NCBI GenBank assembly: GCA_041492185.1
Contig: JBGPWL010000014.1
Location: 5,413-69,412 of the forward strand
DNA from: JAOAPY01 sp041492185
GTDB taxonomy: Bacteria > Acidobacteriota > Blastocatellia > Pyrinomonadales > Pyrinomonadaceae
Reading direction: 5' to 3'
DNA: 64,000 bases
The notes under the pieces are model-generated. The model was given only the letters and a program-made list of their open reading frames with translations, did not search any database and had not been told where the DNA came from. Each line of letters begins with the position of its first letter. Positions within the stretch are counted from its first letter, which is position 1. Below are positions 40,939 through 50,406 of this stretch, piece by piece. Both the position numbers and the translations under genes were made by a program.

Positions 40939-43424
40939 AGAGCCGACCGTGCGGGCGTAACAGCCAAACGGCTGTAAGTCTCGGCGACGCCCCAACTCAA
41001 CAAGACGGCCCCGGCCACCCATACAAGCGCGAACGAATTCGGCAATTCCAGTCCCAGCAAGAGACGCAGACCCGGCGCAAACACAGTCAGTAGTTGCAAG
41101 CCTGTACAGAGGATCACCGCCAAATGCAGCGCGATATTTGTTTGGGGCACGCCCGCGATGCGACGCGCAGGATAAGCGAAGACCAGTTGCCCGATCGTCA
41201 TGTAAAGGAATAGCAAAGTGCGCGTCTCTGTAAGACTGTATCCATAATATGGCAAACCGATGAGCAGCGCGCCGCCAACTGCCGCCTTGAAAGCGCCGGC
41301 GGTCACGATGAAGCGTAGCGACGCTCTGTCAAGCAAGGGCAACTTAGGATCGCGCGGATGCTGCTGCAACACGCTCCGGTCGCGATCCAAACCCAGAGCC
41401 AAAGCCGGCGGGCCGTCGGTGATGACGTTAACCCATAAGAGCTGAGCAGCAGTTAAGGGCAGGAGCAGTCGTCCGGTTTCGTCGTGCAAACCCAGGAAAA
41501 ACGATCCGACTACTCCCATCACCACAATCAAGGTTTCGGACAGATTTGTTGAGAAGAGAAAGCGAATGAACTTCTGTATGTTTTCATAGATGTTGCGGCC
41601 TTCCTTGATCGCGGCGACGATGGTGGCAAAGTTGTCATCGAGCAAGACAAGATCGGCCACTTCGCGCGATACATCGCTGCCGCGCTGGCCCATCGCCACG
41701 CCTACGTCTGAACGTTTGAGCGCCGGCGCATCGTTGACACCGTCACCCGTCACGGCAACAATTTCGCCGTTTGCTTTAAGTGCCTCGACCAACCGAAGCT
41801 TATCTCGCGGTGTTACGCGAGCAAAGACGTTCGCCTCCTTCACCGCATGGCTAAGCTCGGCAGGTGAGAGTGTCTCTAGATCAAGACCGGTAATGACGCG
41901 ACCCGGCGCGATACCGACTTCGTTTGCTATCGCCAGCGCGGTCGCCGGATGATCGCCCGTGATCATCACCACCCGGATACCAGCCTCGCGGGCAAACCTG
42001 ATTGCTTCCGGGACTTCCGCGCGCGGCGGATCCCAAAGCAGCGCCAGCCCAAGGAAAGACAACTGGTCCTCACCTTCACCTGCACGCCACGCGAGGCCAA
42101 GTACACGAAAACCTTCCACAGCGTACCCTTCGGCCTTCTCTTCCCAATTTCGGCGCTCATCCTCAGACAGTCGACTTTGTTTCAGTAGTACCTCGGGCGC
42201 GCCCTTCAAATAACTTATGAGCTGGCCGTGTTCTGCCACGGTGACGCGCATGAATTTGTAAGAACTGTCGAATGGCAAGAGGCTGCGACGCGAACACACG
42301 CGAATTAGGTCAGCAACGTCAAGCCCCTGAGTTACGACGTAATCGAGCAGCGCCAGCTCCAGAGGATCACCTGCGCCCGTGCCATATTCGGCGTCATTGG
42401 CCAGCGCCATTGCACGCAGTGCGCGAGCAGTGTCCGGGCTGTCAACATCTTTGACACGCATCCGGTTCTCGGTGAGCGTACCTGTCTTGTCGGTCGCGAT
42501 CACCGTTACCGAACCGAGCGCTTCAACCGCGCTCAGGCGACGAACAACGGCTTTCTTTTTCGCCATGCGCTCAACGCCCAACGCGAGCGTCAGCGTCAGC
42601 ACGGCCGGCAAGCCTTCGGGCACGGCAGCCACTGCAAGCGCGACGGCAAACAGCAAAACATGGCCCAGTCTCGAAAAGCCTTCGACGAAGATTCCGCCGA
42701 TCGCAATGGCAACTGCCAGTAACATGATCCAGTTTGCTACCTGCGCGCCGAAGCCGGCCAACCGTCGCTCGAGCGGTGTCTGCTCTGCTTCGATCGCGCC
42801 GATCATCACCGCCAGGCTGCCTGCAGCGCTGGCGCCGCCTGTGCGGGTGACTTCCATGTAGCCCTTGCCGCGGGCCAGCAGTGTTCCGCTGAGGGCTTCG
42901 TCGCCAATCGTTTTCTCCACCGGCAATGACTCCCCCGTCAACACAGACTCATCCACCATGATCCCGTGGGCGTCAATTAAAGTTCCGTCCGCGGGAATGC
43001 GATCGCCGGCTTCGATCCGCACTACGTCGCCGGGCACGAGTTGCACTGACGGCAAATGCACCACACGTCCATCACGCATGACCCAGACGAACGATGCCGC
43101 CAGCGCCTTCAAATGCGCGAGCGCCGTTTCGGCTTTGCTTTCCTGGTAAACACCAAGTCCGGCATTGAGGAGAAGGATCACCGTAATCGCAAACGATTCG
43201 ATGGGCAGCCCCGCGTGACCCTCGATGAACCAGATGGTGAGATCCAGGACAAGGGCGAACAGCAAAATGTAAATCAGCGGGCTGCGAAATTGATCGACGA
43301 AGCGTCGCCAGAAGGTGACGGACGGCGTCATTGGCAGCACGTTCGGGCCGTGGTGTTTCAATCGCGCCTGAGCTTCAACGCTGGAGAGTCCCAGTTCATT
43401 CGTTTGGCTCATCGTCACATTCAT
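40935..43424 (-). CDS. P2-type cation ATPase (calcium pump-like)
   Basis: About 829 residues. DKTGTLTENRM, TGES in VDESVLTGESLPVEK, TGDGVNDAPALK, and membrane motif VAAVPEGLPAVLT typical of P2A Ca pumps (PEGLP). Ten predicted helices, with the C-terminal cation domain intact. The start is uncertain: ATG 43424 or 43412, TTG 43460 also in frame. The stop overlaps the truncated ferredoxin-domain gene, so an operon extended further before truncation. P-type ATPases of this class sit in low-oxygen/stress loci; the ion (Ca, Na or other) is not settled. Confidence 0.88.
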   Translation of the reverse strand: MNVTMSQTNELGLSSVEAQARLKHHGPNVLPMTPSVTFWRRFVDQFRSPLIYILLFALVLDLTIWFIEGHAGLPIESFAITVILLLNAGLGVYQESKAETALAHLKALAASFVWVMRDGRVVHLPSVQLVPGDVVRIEAGDRIPADGTLIDAHGIMVDESVLTGESLPVEKTIGDEALSGTLLARGKGYMEVTRTGGASAAGSLAVMIGAIEAEQTPLERRLAGFGAQVANWIMLLAVAIAIGGIFVEGFSRLGHVLLFAVALAVAAVPEGLPAVLTLTLALGVERMAKKKAVVRRLSAVEALGSVTVIATDKTGTLTENRMRVKDVDSPDTARALRAMALANDAEYGTGAGDPLELALLDYVVTQGLDVADLIRVCSRRSLLPFDSSYKFMRVTVAEHGQLISYLKGAPEVLLKQSRLSEDERRNWEEKAEGYAVEGFRVLGLAWRAGEGEDQLSFLGLALLWDPPRAEVPEAIRFAREAGIRVVMITGDHPATALAIANEVGIAPGRVITGLDLETLSPAELSHAVKEANVFARVTPRDKLRLVEALKANGEIVAVTGDGVNDAPALKRSDVGVAMGQRGSDVSREVADLVLLDDNFATIVAAIKEGRNIYENIQKFIRFLFSTNLSETLIVVMGVVGSFFLGLHDETGRLLLPLTAAQLLWVNVITDGPPALALGLDRDRSVLQQHPRDPKLPLLDRASLRFIVTAGAFKAAVGGALLIGLPYYGYSLTETRTLLFLYMTIGQLVFAYPARRIAGVPQTNIALHLAVILCTGLQLLTVFAPGLRLLLGLELPNSFALVWVAGAVLLSWGVAETYSRLAVTPARSAL

Positions 43425-43695
43425 CTGCTTAAGAGTCGCAGCATGGCCATCAGTGGTCAAGCGGCATGTGTCGCGCCATCGTGAGAGCGCGTGCTTTGGC
43501 TCATGTCGATCGATCGAGGCGCGTCAACGATGGGTAGTTTTATTCGCCCGGTGCGAACTTTTGCTCATGCAGCGGTAACTTCCCGTTCAAAACGCGGGCT
43601 AATCGCAGACCTCCGAGTTGGTACAAGGCTTGCCACTTTTAATGGCTGAGGTTTCAAGCTGTGAACGGTCAGATTTGCCGAGGGAGGAAGGGATT

Positions 43696-44670
43696 ATGAG
43701 AGTACTAATTGCTTATGACGGTTCTGAGTGCGCAGAGTCGGCCCTTGATGAACTGACCCATGCAGGTTTGCCCGGTAACGGCGAGGCACTGGTTATGACA
43801 GTCGCCGAAGTGTGGCTGCCACCCCCGCCACCTTCTGCCTACGAGATTGTTGAGCTGGCAGCGGCCGCGAAAGGTCCGCTGGGTCTCGAACGCAAATACA
43901 TGGCGGGCTCTCAAGCGGTTAAGGATGCCGAGGTGATGGCAGAGAAAGCGGCGGCACGATTCAAATCCACCTTTCCGGATTGGAAAGTAACGCATGAAGC
44001 TGTCTGGGGCTCGCCTACCTGGGAATTGTTTTCCAGAGCAGAGGAATGGAAGGCCGACCTGATCGTTGTCGGCTCACACGGCCGGTCTGCATTGGGCCGA
44101 CTTTTCCTCGGCAGCATTTCGCAGTGGCTGCTCAATGAAGCACGCTGCTCAGTGCGTGTGGCGCGTGGGCATAAAGACGATCCCGACTTTCCCGTTCGCG
44201 TAATAGTCGGCATAGATGGCTCGCCCAATGCAGATGTGGCCGTGGACGAGATTGCCGCGCGACATTGGCCGGCGAAAAGTGAGTTCCGCACAGTTGTTGT
44301 CAACCAACCGCTTGAGCCAACTGTAGTCGCCGAGGTCATTCCATCCGTAAAGCGGTCAGTGCGGGAATGCGCTGCGGAAGATAACAAAGAGGCTTTGCGT
44401 CTCGCGGAGGGCGCTGCAAAACGCCTCAAGGCGAAAGGGCTGCGCGCGGAGGCATTGGTTGAAGACGGCGAACCAAAGCATGTGCTCGTCCGACTCGCGG
44501 AAGAATGGCGAGCTGATTGTATCTTTCTCGGCGCTACCGGCTTGAGCAACCGGCTCGAACGATTCTTACTTGGCAGCGTCGCCGGAGCGGTAGCAGCACG
44601 CGCGCATTGCTCAGTCGAAATTGTAAGGAACAGAAAGCGCAAACGAAAAACTAATGGAAACGGAAACTAA
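43696..44670 (+). CDS. Tandem universal stress protein
   Basis: 324 residues from ATG 43696, preceded by AGGGAGG. Two UspA domains: MRVLIAYDGSECAESALDEL with GSHGRSALGRLFLGSIS, and VRVIVGIDGSPNADVAVDEI with GATGLSNRLERFLLGSVAG; both have the G-x2-G-x9-G(S) ATP loop. Cytoplasmic. Overlaps the following ABC ATPase gene by 17 bases, so the two are coupled. Divergent from the P2 ATPase, ~270 bases with no clear regulatory site. Confidence 0.9.
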   Translation: MRVLIAYDGSECAESALDELTHAGLPGNGEALVMTVAEVWLPPPPPSAYEIVELAAAAKGPLGLERKYMAGSQAVKDAEVMAEKAAARFKSTFPDWKVTHEAVWGSPTWELFSRAEEWKADLIVVGSHGRSALGRLFLGSISQWLLNEARCSVRVARGHKDDPDFPVRVIVGIDGSPNADVAVDEIAARHWPAKSEFRTVVVNQPLEPTVVAEVIPSVKRSVRECAAEDNKEALRLAEGAAKRLKAKGLRAEALVEDGEPKHVLVRLAEEWRADCIFLGATGLSNRLERFLLGSVAGAVAARAHCSVEIVRNRKRKRKTNGNGN

Positions 44671-45550
44671 AACTCCACTCGCGATAGAGTTTCGTCACGT
44701 CTCGCTTAGCTTCGATGACAGACCGGCGCTTATCGACGTCAGCTTTCAATTGGGCCAGGGCGAAATGATCTTTATCACCGGCGAGTCGGGCTCCGGCAAA
44801 TCTGTTCTTCTGCATTTGGCGATGGGTTTGCTGAAACCAGACTCCGGGCAAATCTTCATCGAGGGCCGCGAGATCGAAACGCTTGACGAATCGGAGCTGC
44901 TCGCGATACGCGGCGGACTGATGGGGATGGTCTTTCAGGAGGATTCTCTTTTCACCGGATTGTCCGTCTACGACAACGCCGCCTACCGTCTTAATGAGCA
45001 CGGCTGGACGGAAGAGCAAATCCAGAAAGCGGTGACCGAGGTGTTGCGCTTTGTCGGCCTCGAGGGCGAGGAGGAGAAGCTCCCCGAAGAACTCTCCGGC
45101 GGCATGAAGCGCCGGCTGGAAATTGCGCGCGCACTGATTGGCTGGCCCTCACTCATGTTGTTTGACGAGGCAACCATGAGTCTTGATCCGATAGTTGCCG
45201 CGCAGGTGCTTCGTTTGATCATTCGCGCTCGCGACGTTAATAAGATCTCGTCGCTTTACGTCACGAAAAAGCTTTACGAGATTCCTTACCTGACAAATTA
45301 TTTCGCGTTTGCTGACGACAAAGGTCAAATCGTGGTTCGCGAAGCTCCGCTCGACAGATTACCCAGGACGAGCATTATGGTGCTTGAGTCGGGAGAGATC
45401 GTCTTCACCGGCAGCCTTCGTGAGTTTGAAGCGTGTGAGTTGCCCGCCGTGAAGGACCTGCTCGCCCTCGACAGCGTTGACCATTCGGCCGATCCTTACT
45501 TCGCCGATCCATGGGACAAGACACGACGAGCACGGGAAAAGATCTTATGA
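44654..45550 (+). CDS. Orphan ABC ATPase (MlaF-like) with altered H-loop
   Basis: 298 residues. Walker A GESGSGKS, signature LSGGMKRRLEIARAL, and Walker B LMLFDEATMSLDP are intact. The H-loop is usually VTHD; here it reads VTKKL, losing the switch His. Domain organisation resembles MlaF/Ttg2A lipid-transport ATPases, but no permease, MCE or ABC partner gene is adjacent. A C-terminal ~50-residue extension (FTGSLREFEACEL and SVDHSADPYFADPWDKTR) is additional. It overlaps the Usp gene by 17 bases and is followed by the Mg-type ATPase gene (131 bases away). Confidence 0.85.
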   Translation: METETKTPLAIEFRHVSLSFDDRPALIDVSFQLGQGEMIFITGESGSGKSVLLHLAMGLLKPDSGQIFIEGREIETLDESELLAIRGGLMGMVFQEDSLFTGLSVYDNAAYRLNEHGWTEEQIQKAVTEVLRFVGLEGEEEKLPEELSGGMKRRLEIARALIGWPSLMLFDEATMSLDPIVAAQVLRLIIRARDVNKISSLYVTKKLYEIPYLTNYFAFADDKGQIVVREAPLDRLPRTSIMVLESGEIVFTGSLREFEACELPAVKDLLALDSVDHSADPYFADPWDKTRRAREKIL

Positions 45551-45681
45551 AGTGAATAGGCGTGTTGAAAGTAGCAATCACAGCATAAGAAGATTTTACT
45601 CCAGGATTCATTTCTCTTAATCTGAGTTGTGCGTTGGTCTGGTAATTTGTATAGCACTCCAACAGCAATTGCGCTTAAGCC

Positions 45682-48216
45682 ATGCAAGTTTCTCCTGCGA
45701 ATTCGAGCGCGCGATCACTTTCTGAGAATGGTCTGACAAGTGAACAGGCGCGGGCCAGGCTGTCGCAGTTTGGTCCGAACGAGCCTGTCTCGTCGCGCCG
45801 CACCTCGGGCCTGGTTCAGATCCTGTTCCTGTTCATAAATCCGTTGGCCATCATCCTCCTGGTAGCCAGCGCCGTTTCCGCCGCCGTCGGTGAAGTCCTC
45901 AATGCTTCCATCATCGCGATGATGGTGTTGTTGAGCGCCGCCCTCAACTTCATCCAGACGTATCGCTCGCAACGCGCCGTCGAGCGTATTCGCAAAGAAG
46001 TTGCTCCTACAGCCACGGCTCTACGCGACGGGAATTGGACAGAGATTCCCAGACGCGAGCTTGTGCCCGGTGATGTCATCAAGCTCACGGCTGGCGATCT
46101 TGTGCCGGCGGATGCCTGGCTGTTTCACGTTCGCGATCTCCATGTTCAGCAGGCCGCACTCACCGGAGAGTCGCTGCCCGTCGAGAAAGAGGCGGTTGAC
46201 CTAAAGGCAATATCGCAAGGCCCGAGCGATGATCACAAAGTCTTTCTCGGTACGTCTGTCGTGAGCGGCACGGGAACGGCCGCCGTCATGGCGACCGGCA
46301 AGGACACAGCGTTCGGCGACATTGCCACACGCCTCGCCACCAAGCCGCCGGAAACCGAATTCGAAAGAGGCACGCGACAGTTCGGCCTTTTAATCATGAA
46401 GACGACCATTTTGCTGGTGCTCTTCGTTCTGCTCGTAAGTGTCGTCCTCCATCACAATTTTTTGGAGTCTCTACTTTTCGCGGTGGCTCTTGCGGTTGGG
46501 TTGACGCCTGAGTTTCTGCCGATGATCACGACGGTCACGTTGGGACAAGGCGCCGTGCACATGGCCCGAAAGAAAGTGATCGTCAAGCATCTCGAGGCGA
46601 TGCAGAACTTCGGCAGCATCGATGTTCTCTGCAGCGACAAGACGGGCACGCTCACCAGCGGCGAGATGGCGCTGGACCAGCACCTCGATCCCTTTGGTAC
46701 TCTGTCGGAACGCGTTTTTCTGCTCGCATACCTCAACAGCCTGCACGAAACAGGCGTGCGCAATCCGCTCGATCAGGCGATTAAGCAGAAACGAAGCAGT
46801 GATCCTCTGGATGCCGCGGTCCAGCAACATGATCATCCCGACATTCATGCCTATCGCAAGATCGATGAGATTCCTTTTGACTTTGAAAGGCGCCGCGTCT
46901 CGATTGTCGTAGAACACGAAAGCGAAAGATTGCTAATCACCAAAGGCGCTCCGGAAAGTATGCTGCCTGTCTGCTCAGCTTACGAGTTGAACGGTCAACG
47001 TTATCCACTCGACGCCGATTCGCGATCGCGCTGCGAAGCAACATATCGCCAACTCAGCGCCAAGGGATTTCGCATGCTGGCTGTCGCTTACTCCGCGGTG
47101 TCTCAGCAAGACGCTTACCGGGCCATCGATGAAAAGGATCTGGTGCTGGCTGGATTCTTAACTTTCTCAGATCCGCCGCTGGAGAGCGCGAAGCTCGCCT
47201 TACAGGCCCTCAAACGCGATGGCATTAAGGTCAAGATCTTGACGGGCGATAACGAACTGGTGACGCAGCACATCTGCTCGCAAGTCGGCCTCGAAGACGG
47301 ACGAATTATTCTGGGTGACGAACTCGAGCGAATGACCGATCCCGCGCTCGCACACGTCGTCGAGCAAACTTCTGTCTTCGCGCGAGTCTCGCCGGCGCAA
47401 AAAAACCGAATCATCCTGGCGCTCAAGCATCGCAGTCATGTCGTTGGGTATCTGGGAGACGGCATCAACGACGCGCCTTCCCTTCATGCCGCGGATGTCG
47501 GCATTTCCGTCTCCACGGCCGTCGATGTTGCGAAAGATGCCGCCGATTTCATCCTGCTCGAGCGCAGCTTAAGCGTGCTGCACGAAGGCATCATTGAAGG
47601 CCGCAAGTCTTTCGGCAATGTTATGAAGTATCTGCTGATGGGGACAAGTTCCAATTTCGGCAATATGTTCAGCATGGCCATCGCTTCCCTCTTCCTGCCG
47701 TTTTTGCCGATGCTGCCGACGCAGATTCTGCTCAACAACTTTCTCTACGATCTGGCTCAAATAACGATTCCCACGGATCACGTTGACCAGACGTTCATCC
47801 ACAAGCCGCAGCGCTGGAACGTGCGGATGATTCGCGACTTCATGATCTACATCGGGCCGATTAGTTCCATCTACGATTTCCTGACTTTCTTTGTGCTGCT
47901 GAAAGTTTTCAGGGCTTCGGAACAACTTTTCCATGCCGGATGGTTTGTCGAGTCGCTCGCGACGCAAACGCTGGTGATCTTCATCATTCGCACCGCGGGC
48001 AATCCATTCCGCAGCCGACCAAGCGTGGCGCTGACTGCAACCACCGTCCTCGTCGTTCTGGCAGGTACGGCGCTTCCGTTTACAAAGCTGGGAGCGGTGC
48101 TTGGTTTCACGCCGCTGCCGGCAGGATTTCTTCTCTTTATTCTTCTTGCGACCTCGACGTATCTCTTGCTGGTGCACTTCGTCAAGCGCCGTCTGATGCG
48201 ACGGCTCTTGCGGTGA
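45682..48216 (+). CDS. P3B-type (MgtA/MgtB-like) P-type ATPase
   Basis: 844 residues. DKTGTLTSGEM, TGESLPVEKE, GDGINDAPSLH, and AVGLTPEFLPMITTVTLGQGA in the membrane region (Mg pumps: LTPEMLPM), plus the C-terminal helix pair of P3B ATPases. Likely Mg(II) import. It differs from the P2-type pump at 40.9 kb and the P1B pump at 25.2 kb, so three P-type classes are in the window. Start ATG 45682 follows CTTAAGCC without a strong ribosome site. A universal stress gene follows after ~200 bases. Confidence 0.9.
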   Translation: MQVSPANSSARSLSENGLTSEQARARLSQFGPNEPVSSRRTSGLVQILFLFINPLAIILLVASAVSAAVGEVLNASIIAMMVLLSAALNFIQTYRSQRAVERIRKEVAPTATALRDGNWTEIPRRELVPGDVIKLTAGDLVPADAWLFHVRDLHVQQAALTGESLPVEKEAVDLKAISQGPSDDHKVFLGTSVVSGTGTAAVMATGKDTAFGDIATRLATKPPETEFERGTRQFGLLIMKTTILLVLFVLLVSVVLHHNFLESLLFAVALAVGLTPEFLPMITTVTLGQGAVHMARKKVIVKHLEAMQNFGSIDVLCSDKTGTLTSGEMALDQHLDPFGTLSERVFLLAYLNSLHETGVRNPLDQAIKQKRSSDPLDAAVQQHDHPDIHAYRKIDEIPFDFERRRVSIVVEHESERLLITKGAPESMLPVCSAYELNGQRYPLDADSRSRCEATYRQLSAKGFRMLAVAYSAVSQQDAYRAIDEKDLVLAGFLTFSDPPLESAKLALQALKRDGIKVKILTGDNELVTQHICSQVGLEDGRIILGDELERMTDPALAHVVEQTSVFARVSPAQKNRIILALKHRSHVVGYLGDGINDAPSLHAADVGISVSTAVDVAKDAADFILLERSLSVLHEGIIEGRKSFGNVMKYLLMGTSSNFGNMFSMAIASLFLPFLPMLPTQILLNNFLYDLAQITIPTDHVDQTFIHKPQRWNVRMIRDFMIYIGPISSIYDFLTFFVLLKVFRASEQLFHAGWFVESLATQTLVIFIIRTAGNPFRSRPSVALTATTVLVVLAGTALPFTKLGAVLGFTPLPAGFLLFILLATSTYLLLVHFVKRRLMRRLLR

Positions 48217-48414
48217 GTGGCGCCGAGGTATTAGGCGAACTGGAACGGTAGAATCGTCGAGCGGCTTTGCCCAGGGCAGCAGGCGATCGTCGTCTGAGGA
48301 ATATTCCCAACTATTCGCGGAGTACTTCCCAGCTATGACTTTCGCGGTGGCCAAAAACGCTTGTTTTCCGCCCGGCACGGTCATTGCTCAAACGTCCAAG
48401 AGGAGGCAGGGTTT

Positions 48415-49362
48415 TTGGTCCTGGCGAGGCTTATGGAAATAAACCGCATTCTGTGCCCCATCGATTTTACCGCGGGATCGGATGAAGCGTTGCGTTACGC
48501 GCTCGCCCTGGCGCGTGCTTACGAGGCCAAGCTGATCGCCTTTCACTGCGAACCTGCAGACGCTGATGCAGAACTGGTGCAGAGTAAATTCAAAGCATCG
48601 TTCAAAAAGACGCTCTTTGAGTGTCTTGACCCCTCGGAGCTGGCAACGATCGATTGGGAGCGAGTTGTCGAACAGTGCGACGACCCCGGCACGGCGATAA
48701 CCAGCTATGCGGCTGAGCACGGCGTTGATCTGATCGTGATGCGTTCGCGGCGGCGACCAACCCGGGCAGCCTTGCTCGGCTCGACGGCCGAATCAGTTTG
48801 TCGTACTGCGCCCTGCCCCGTGCTCGTTACACATGCTGATGAGCGAGATTGGGTCGGCGCCACTGCACGCAAGATTGATTTGAAACGAGTGCTTGTGGCC
48901 TACGACTTTTCAGACTACTCCGAGCTGGCCCTCAATTATGCTTTGATGTTCGCGCAAGAGTATCAGTCAGAGCTGCACTTGCTGCACGTGTTGCCGCGCT
49001 TCACCTTGAGTGAGCCTGAAATTGCGTGGTCCCCACTTTGCGACGAAGGTCCTTATCACAAGGCCGCGAGGCGCTTGCAAAAAGCAATACCACCCGAAAC
49101 GCACCTTTGGTGTCAAGTTAAGCATGCAGTCAGCGAGGGCCAGCCTTATCGCGAGATTCTCAACCACGCGGAAAAGAATGAGATTGATCTCATCTGCATT
49201 GGCGCGCATGGGGCAGGTTTCGGCATGCGCGCGCTGTTCGGATCGAACGTCGATCGCGTCTTGCGCCAGGCGCCTTGTCCAGTGCTCGTAACGCGGCCGC
49301 TCAAACCGGCAAACATATCGCAACCGAGGGCTGAAGCACGAGCGGCGGTGCATGCGTCATGA
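48415..49362 (+). CDS. Tandem universal stress protein
   Basis: 315 residues if TTG 48415 is used; GAGGAGG at 48400-48406 supports this over ATG 48433 (only a weak site 3 bases upstream). Two Usp domains: INRILCPIDFTAGSDEALRY with a degenerate loop (SRRRPTRAALLGSTAESV), and KRVLVAYDFSDYSELALNYAL with GAHGAGFGMRALFGSNVDRV. The first half's loop has lost its G-x2-G, so only the second half probably binds ATP. Confidence 0.85.
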   Translation: MVLARLMEINRILCPIDFTAGSDEALRYALALARAYEAKLIAFHCEPADADAELVQSKFKASFKKTLFECLDPSELATIDWERVVEQCDDPGTAITSYAAEHGVDLIVMRSRRRPTRAALLGSTAESVCRTAPCPVLVTHADERDWVGATARKIDLKRVLVAYDFSDYSELALNYALMFAQEYQSELHLLHVLPRFTLSEPEIAWSPLCDEGPYHKAARRLQKAIPPETHLWCQVKHAVSEGQPYREILNHAEKNEIDLICIGAHGAGFGMRALFGSNVDRVLRQAPCPVLVTRPLKPANISQPRAEARAAVHAS

Positions 49363-49393
49363 AGAAATATTGATTCACTCGGGAGGTTAAGTC

Positions 49394-49867
49394 ATGAGAA
49401 TTCTGGTACCGGTTGATGGCTCGTCTTTCAGCAACGCGGCCGTCAGTGAAGTCGCCGCGCGGCCGTGGCCGGCATCGAGTGAAGTAAGGGTCGTCATGGC
49501 GTTTCAGGTGCCGATGACTCCGACGCCGGAAGCCTGGGCCATCTCCGGTGAATATTTCGAGGCGTTGGAGCGGATAGCGCGAGAACAAGCACAGGCTGTG
49601 GTTGATGCTGCGCTGGCTAAGCTCGCAAATACGGTCGACAAGTCGGTGACCGTCGTTGGCGAAGTCCTGAGCGGCCCGCCACGCGAGGCGATTCTGGACG
49701 AAGCTGATCGCTGGAATGCTGATCTGATTATCATGGGATCGCACGGCTATGGGGCGTGGCAGCGCTTCCTGCTGGGTTCGGTTTCACAGGCAGTTGTCTC
49801 GCATGCGAAGTGCTCAGTGGAAGTCGTTCATTGTCGTAAGGAGCACGGCGACGCAAAGGCAGCGTGA
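49394..49867 (+). CDS. Single-domain universal stress protein
   Basis: 157 residues; ATG 49394 with GGGAGG upstream. One Usp domain: MRILVPVDGSSFSNAAVSEV and MGSHGYGAWQRFLLGSVSQAV with an intact ATP loop. It lies 31 bases after the previous Usp gene, presumably co-transcribed. Confidence 0.9.
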   Translation: MRILVPVDGSSFSNAAVSEVAARPWPASSEVRVVMAFQVPMTPTPEAWAISGEYFEALERIAREQAQAVVDAALAKLANTVDKSVTVVGEVLSGPPREAILDEADRWNADLIIMGSHGYGAWQRFLLGSVSQAVVSHAKCSVEVVHCRKEHGDAKAA

Positions 49868-49910
49868 GGTCGAAGTCTAACAACCTGCGCTTAGAACTCG
49901 GCTAAAAATA

Positions 49911-49941
49911 AAACCCGCGCGACTTTCAGTCGCGCAGGTTT
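49911..49941. terminator. Bidirectional intrinsic terminator
   Basis: AAACCCGCGCGAC (49911-49923) pairs with GTCGCGCAGGTTT (49929-49941) with one mismatch and a TTTCA loop. Read on minus, the T-rich tract follows the stem after the small secreted gene; on plus, GGTTTC follows the Usp gene. Probably serves both converging transcripts. Confidence 0.75.
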
Positions 49942-49996
49942 CAACTAGTGTCAGCTCGTGGGCCTCGCTCTTCAGCAAATCAACGAGCAACTTCTT

Positions 49997-50194
49997 TCAG
50001 GGTTTTCCCTTCTTGTCGCCGCCTCTCTTATCCTGATTGCTGTTTTGCGGCGGCTTCTCCTTGTCCTTGACGACTACCTTCGGCGGGTCTTTCGGCGGGC
50101 GCTTATTGTCGTTCGTGTTTTTCTGCCCGAACGCACCGACTGAGATGATGCCCATCATCGCCATCGTCAATAAAGTTCGCTTTAAGTTTTTCAT
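49997..50194 (-). CDS. Small Lys/Pro-rich secreted peptide
   Basis: 65 residues from ATG 50194 (GAGGAGG upstream on the minus strand). Signal peptide TLLTMAMMGIISVGAFGQ, then a low-complexity basic tail (NDNKRPPKDPPKVVVKDKEK). No family recognised. Likely periplasmic or surface, binding acidic partners; function not inferable. Confidence 0.6.
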   Translation of the reverse strand: MKNLKRTLLTMAMMGIISVGAFGQKNTNDNKRPPKDPPKVVVKDKEKPPQNSNQDKRGGDKKGKP

Positions 50195-50406
50195 CAGTTC
50201 AGCCTCCTCATGCCTGTAAATCAGGGCGCATGGGAGGGAGAGAAAGAGTCGCGCCGCTCAGAATGGGAGCAACATCGATGCCAAAAGCTATTGTGCACGA
50301 TCATCATGTTCAGTCCAACAGCAAGGCAGTCACGAGCACTCTATATCCTCCCCAATCCGCACGGTATCGTGCAATTAGACTCTGATCCCGAGAGACGCGG
50401 AAGCCA

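Noticed and set aside
40693..41022. 109-codon frame across the ATPase/ADH junction
   Set aside because: Only 40801-40938 reads as a real protein; the rest is antisense of alcohol dehydrogenase and of the ATPase 3' end.
47569..48384. 271-codon antisense frame over the Mg-type ATPase end
   Set aside because: Shadow of a conserved ATPase; sequence is biased but lacks protein features.
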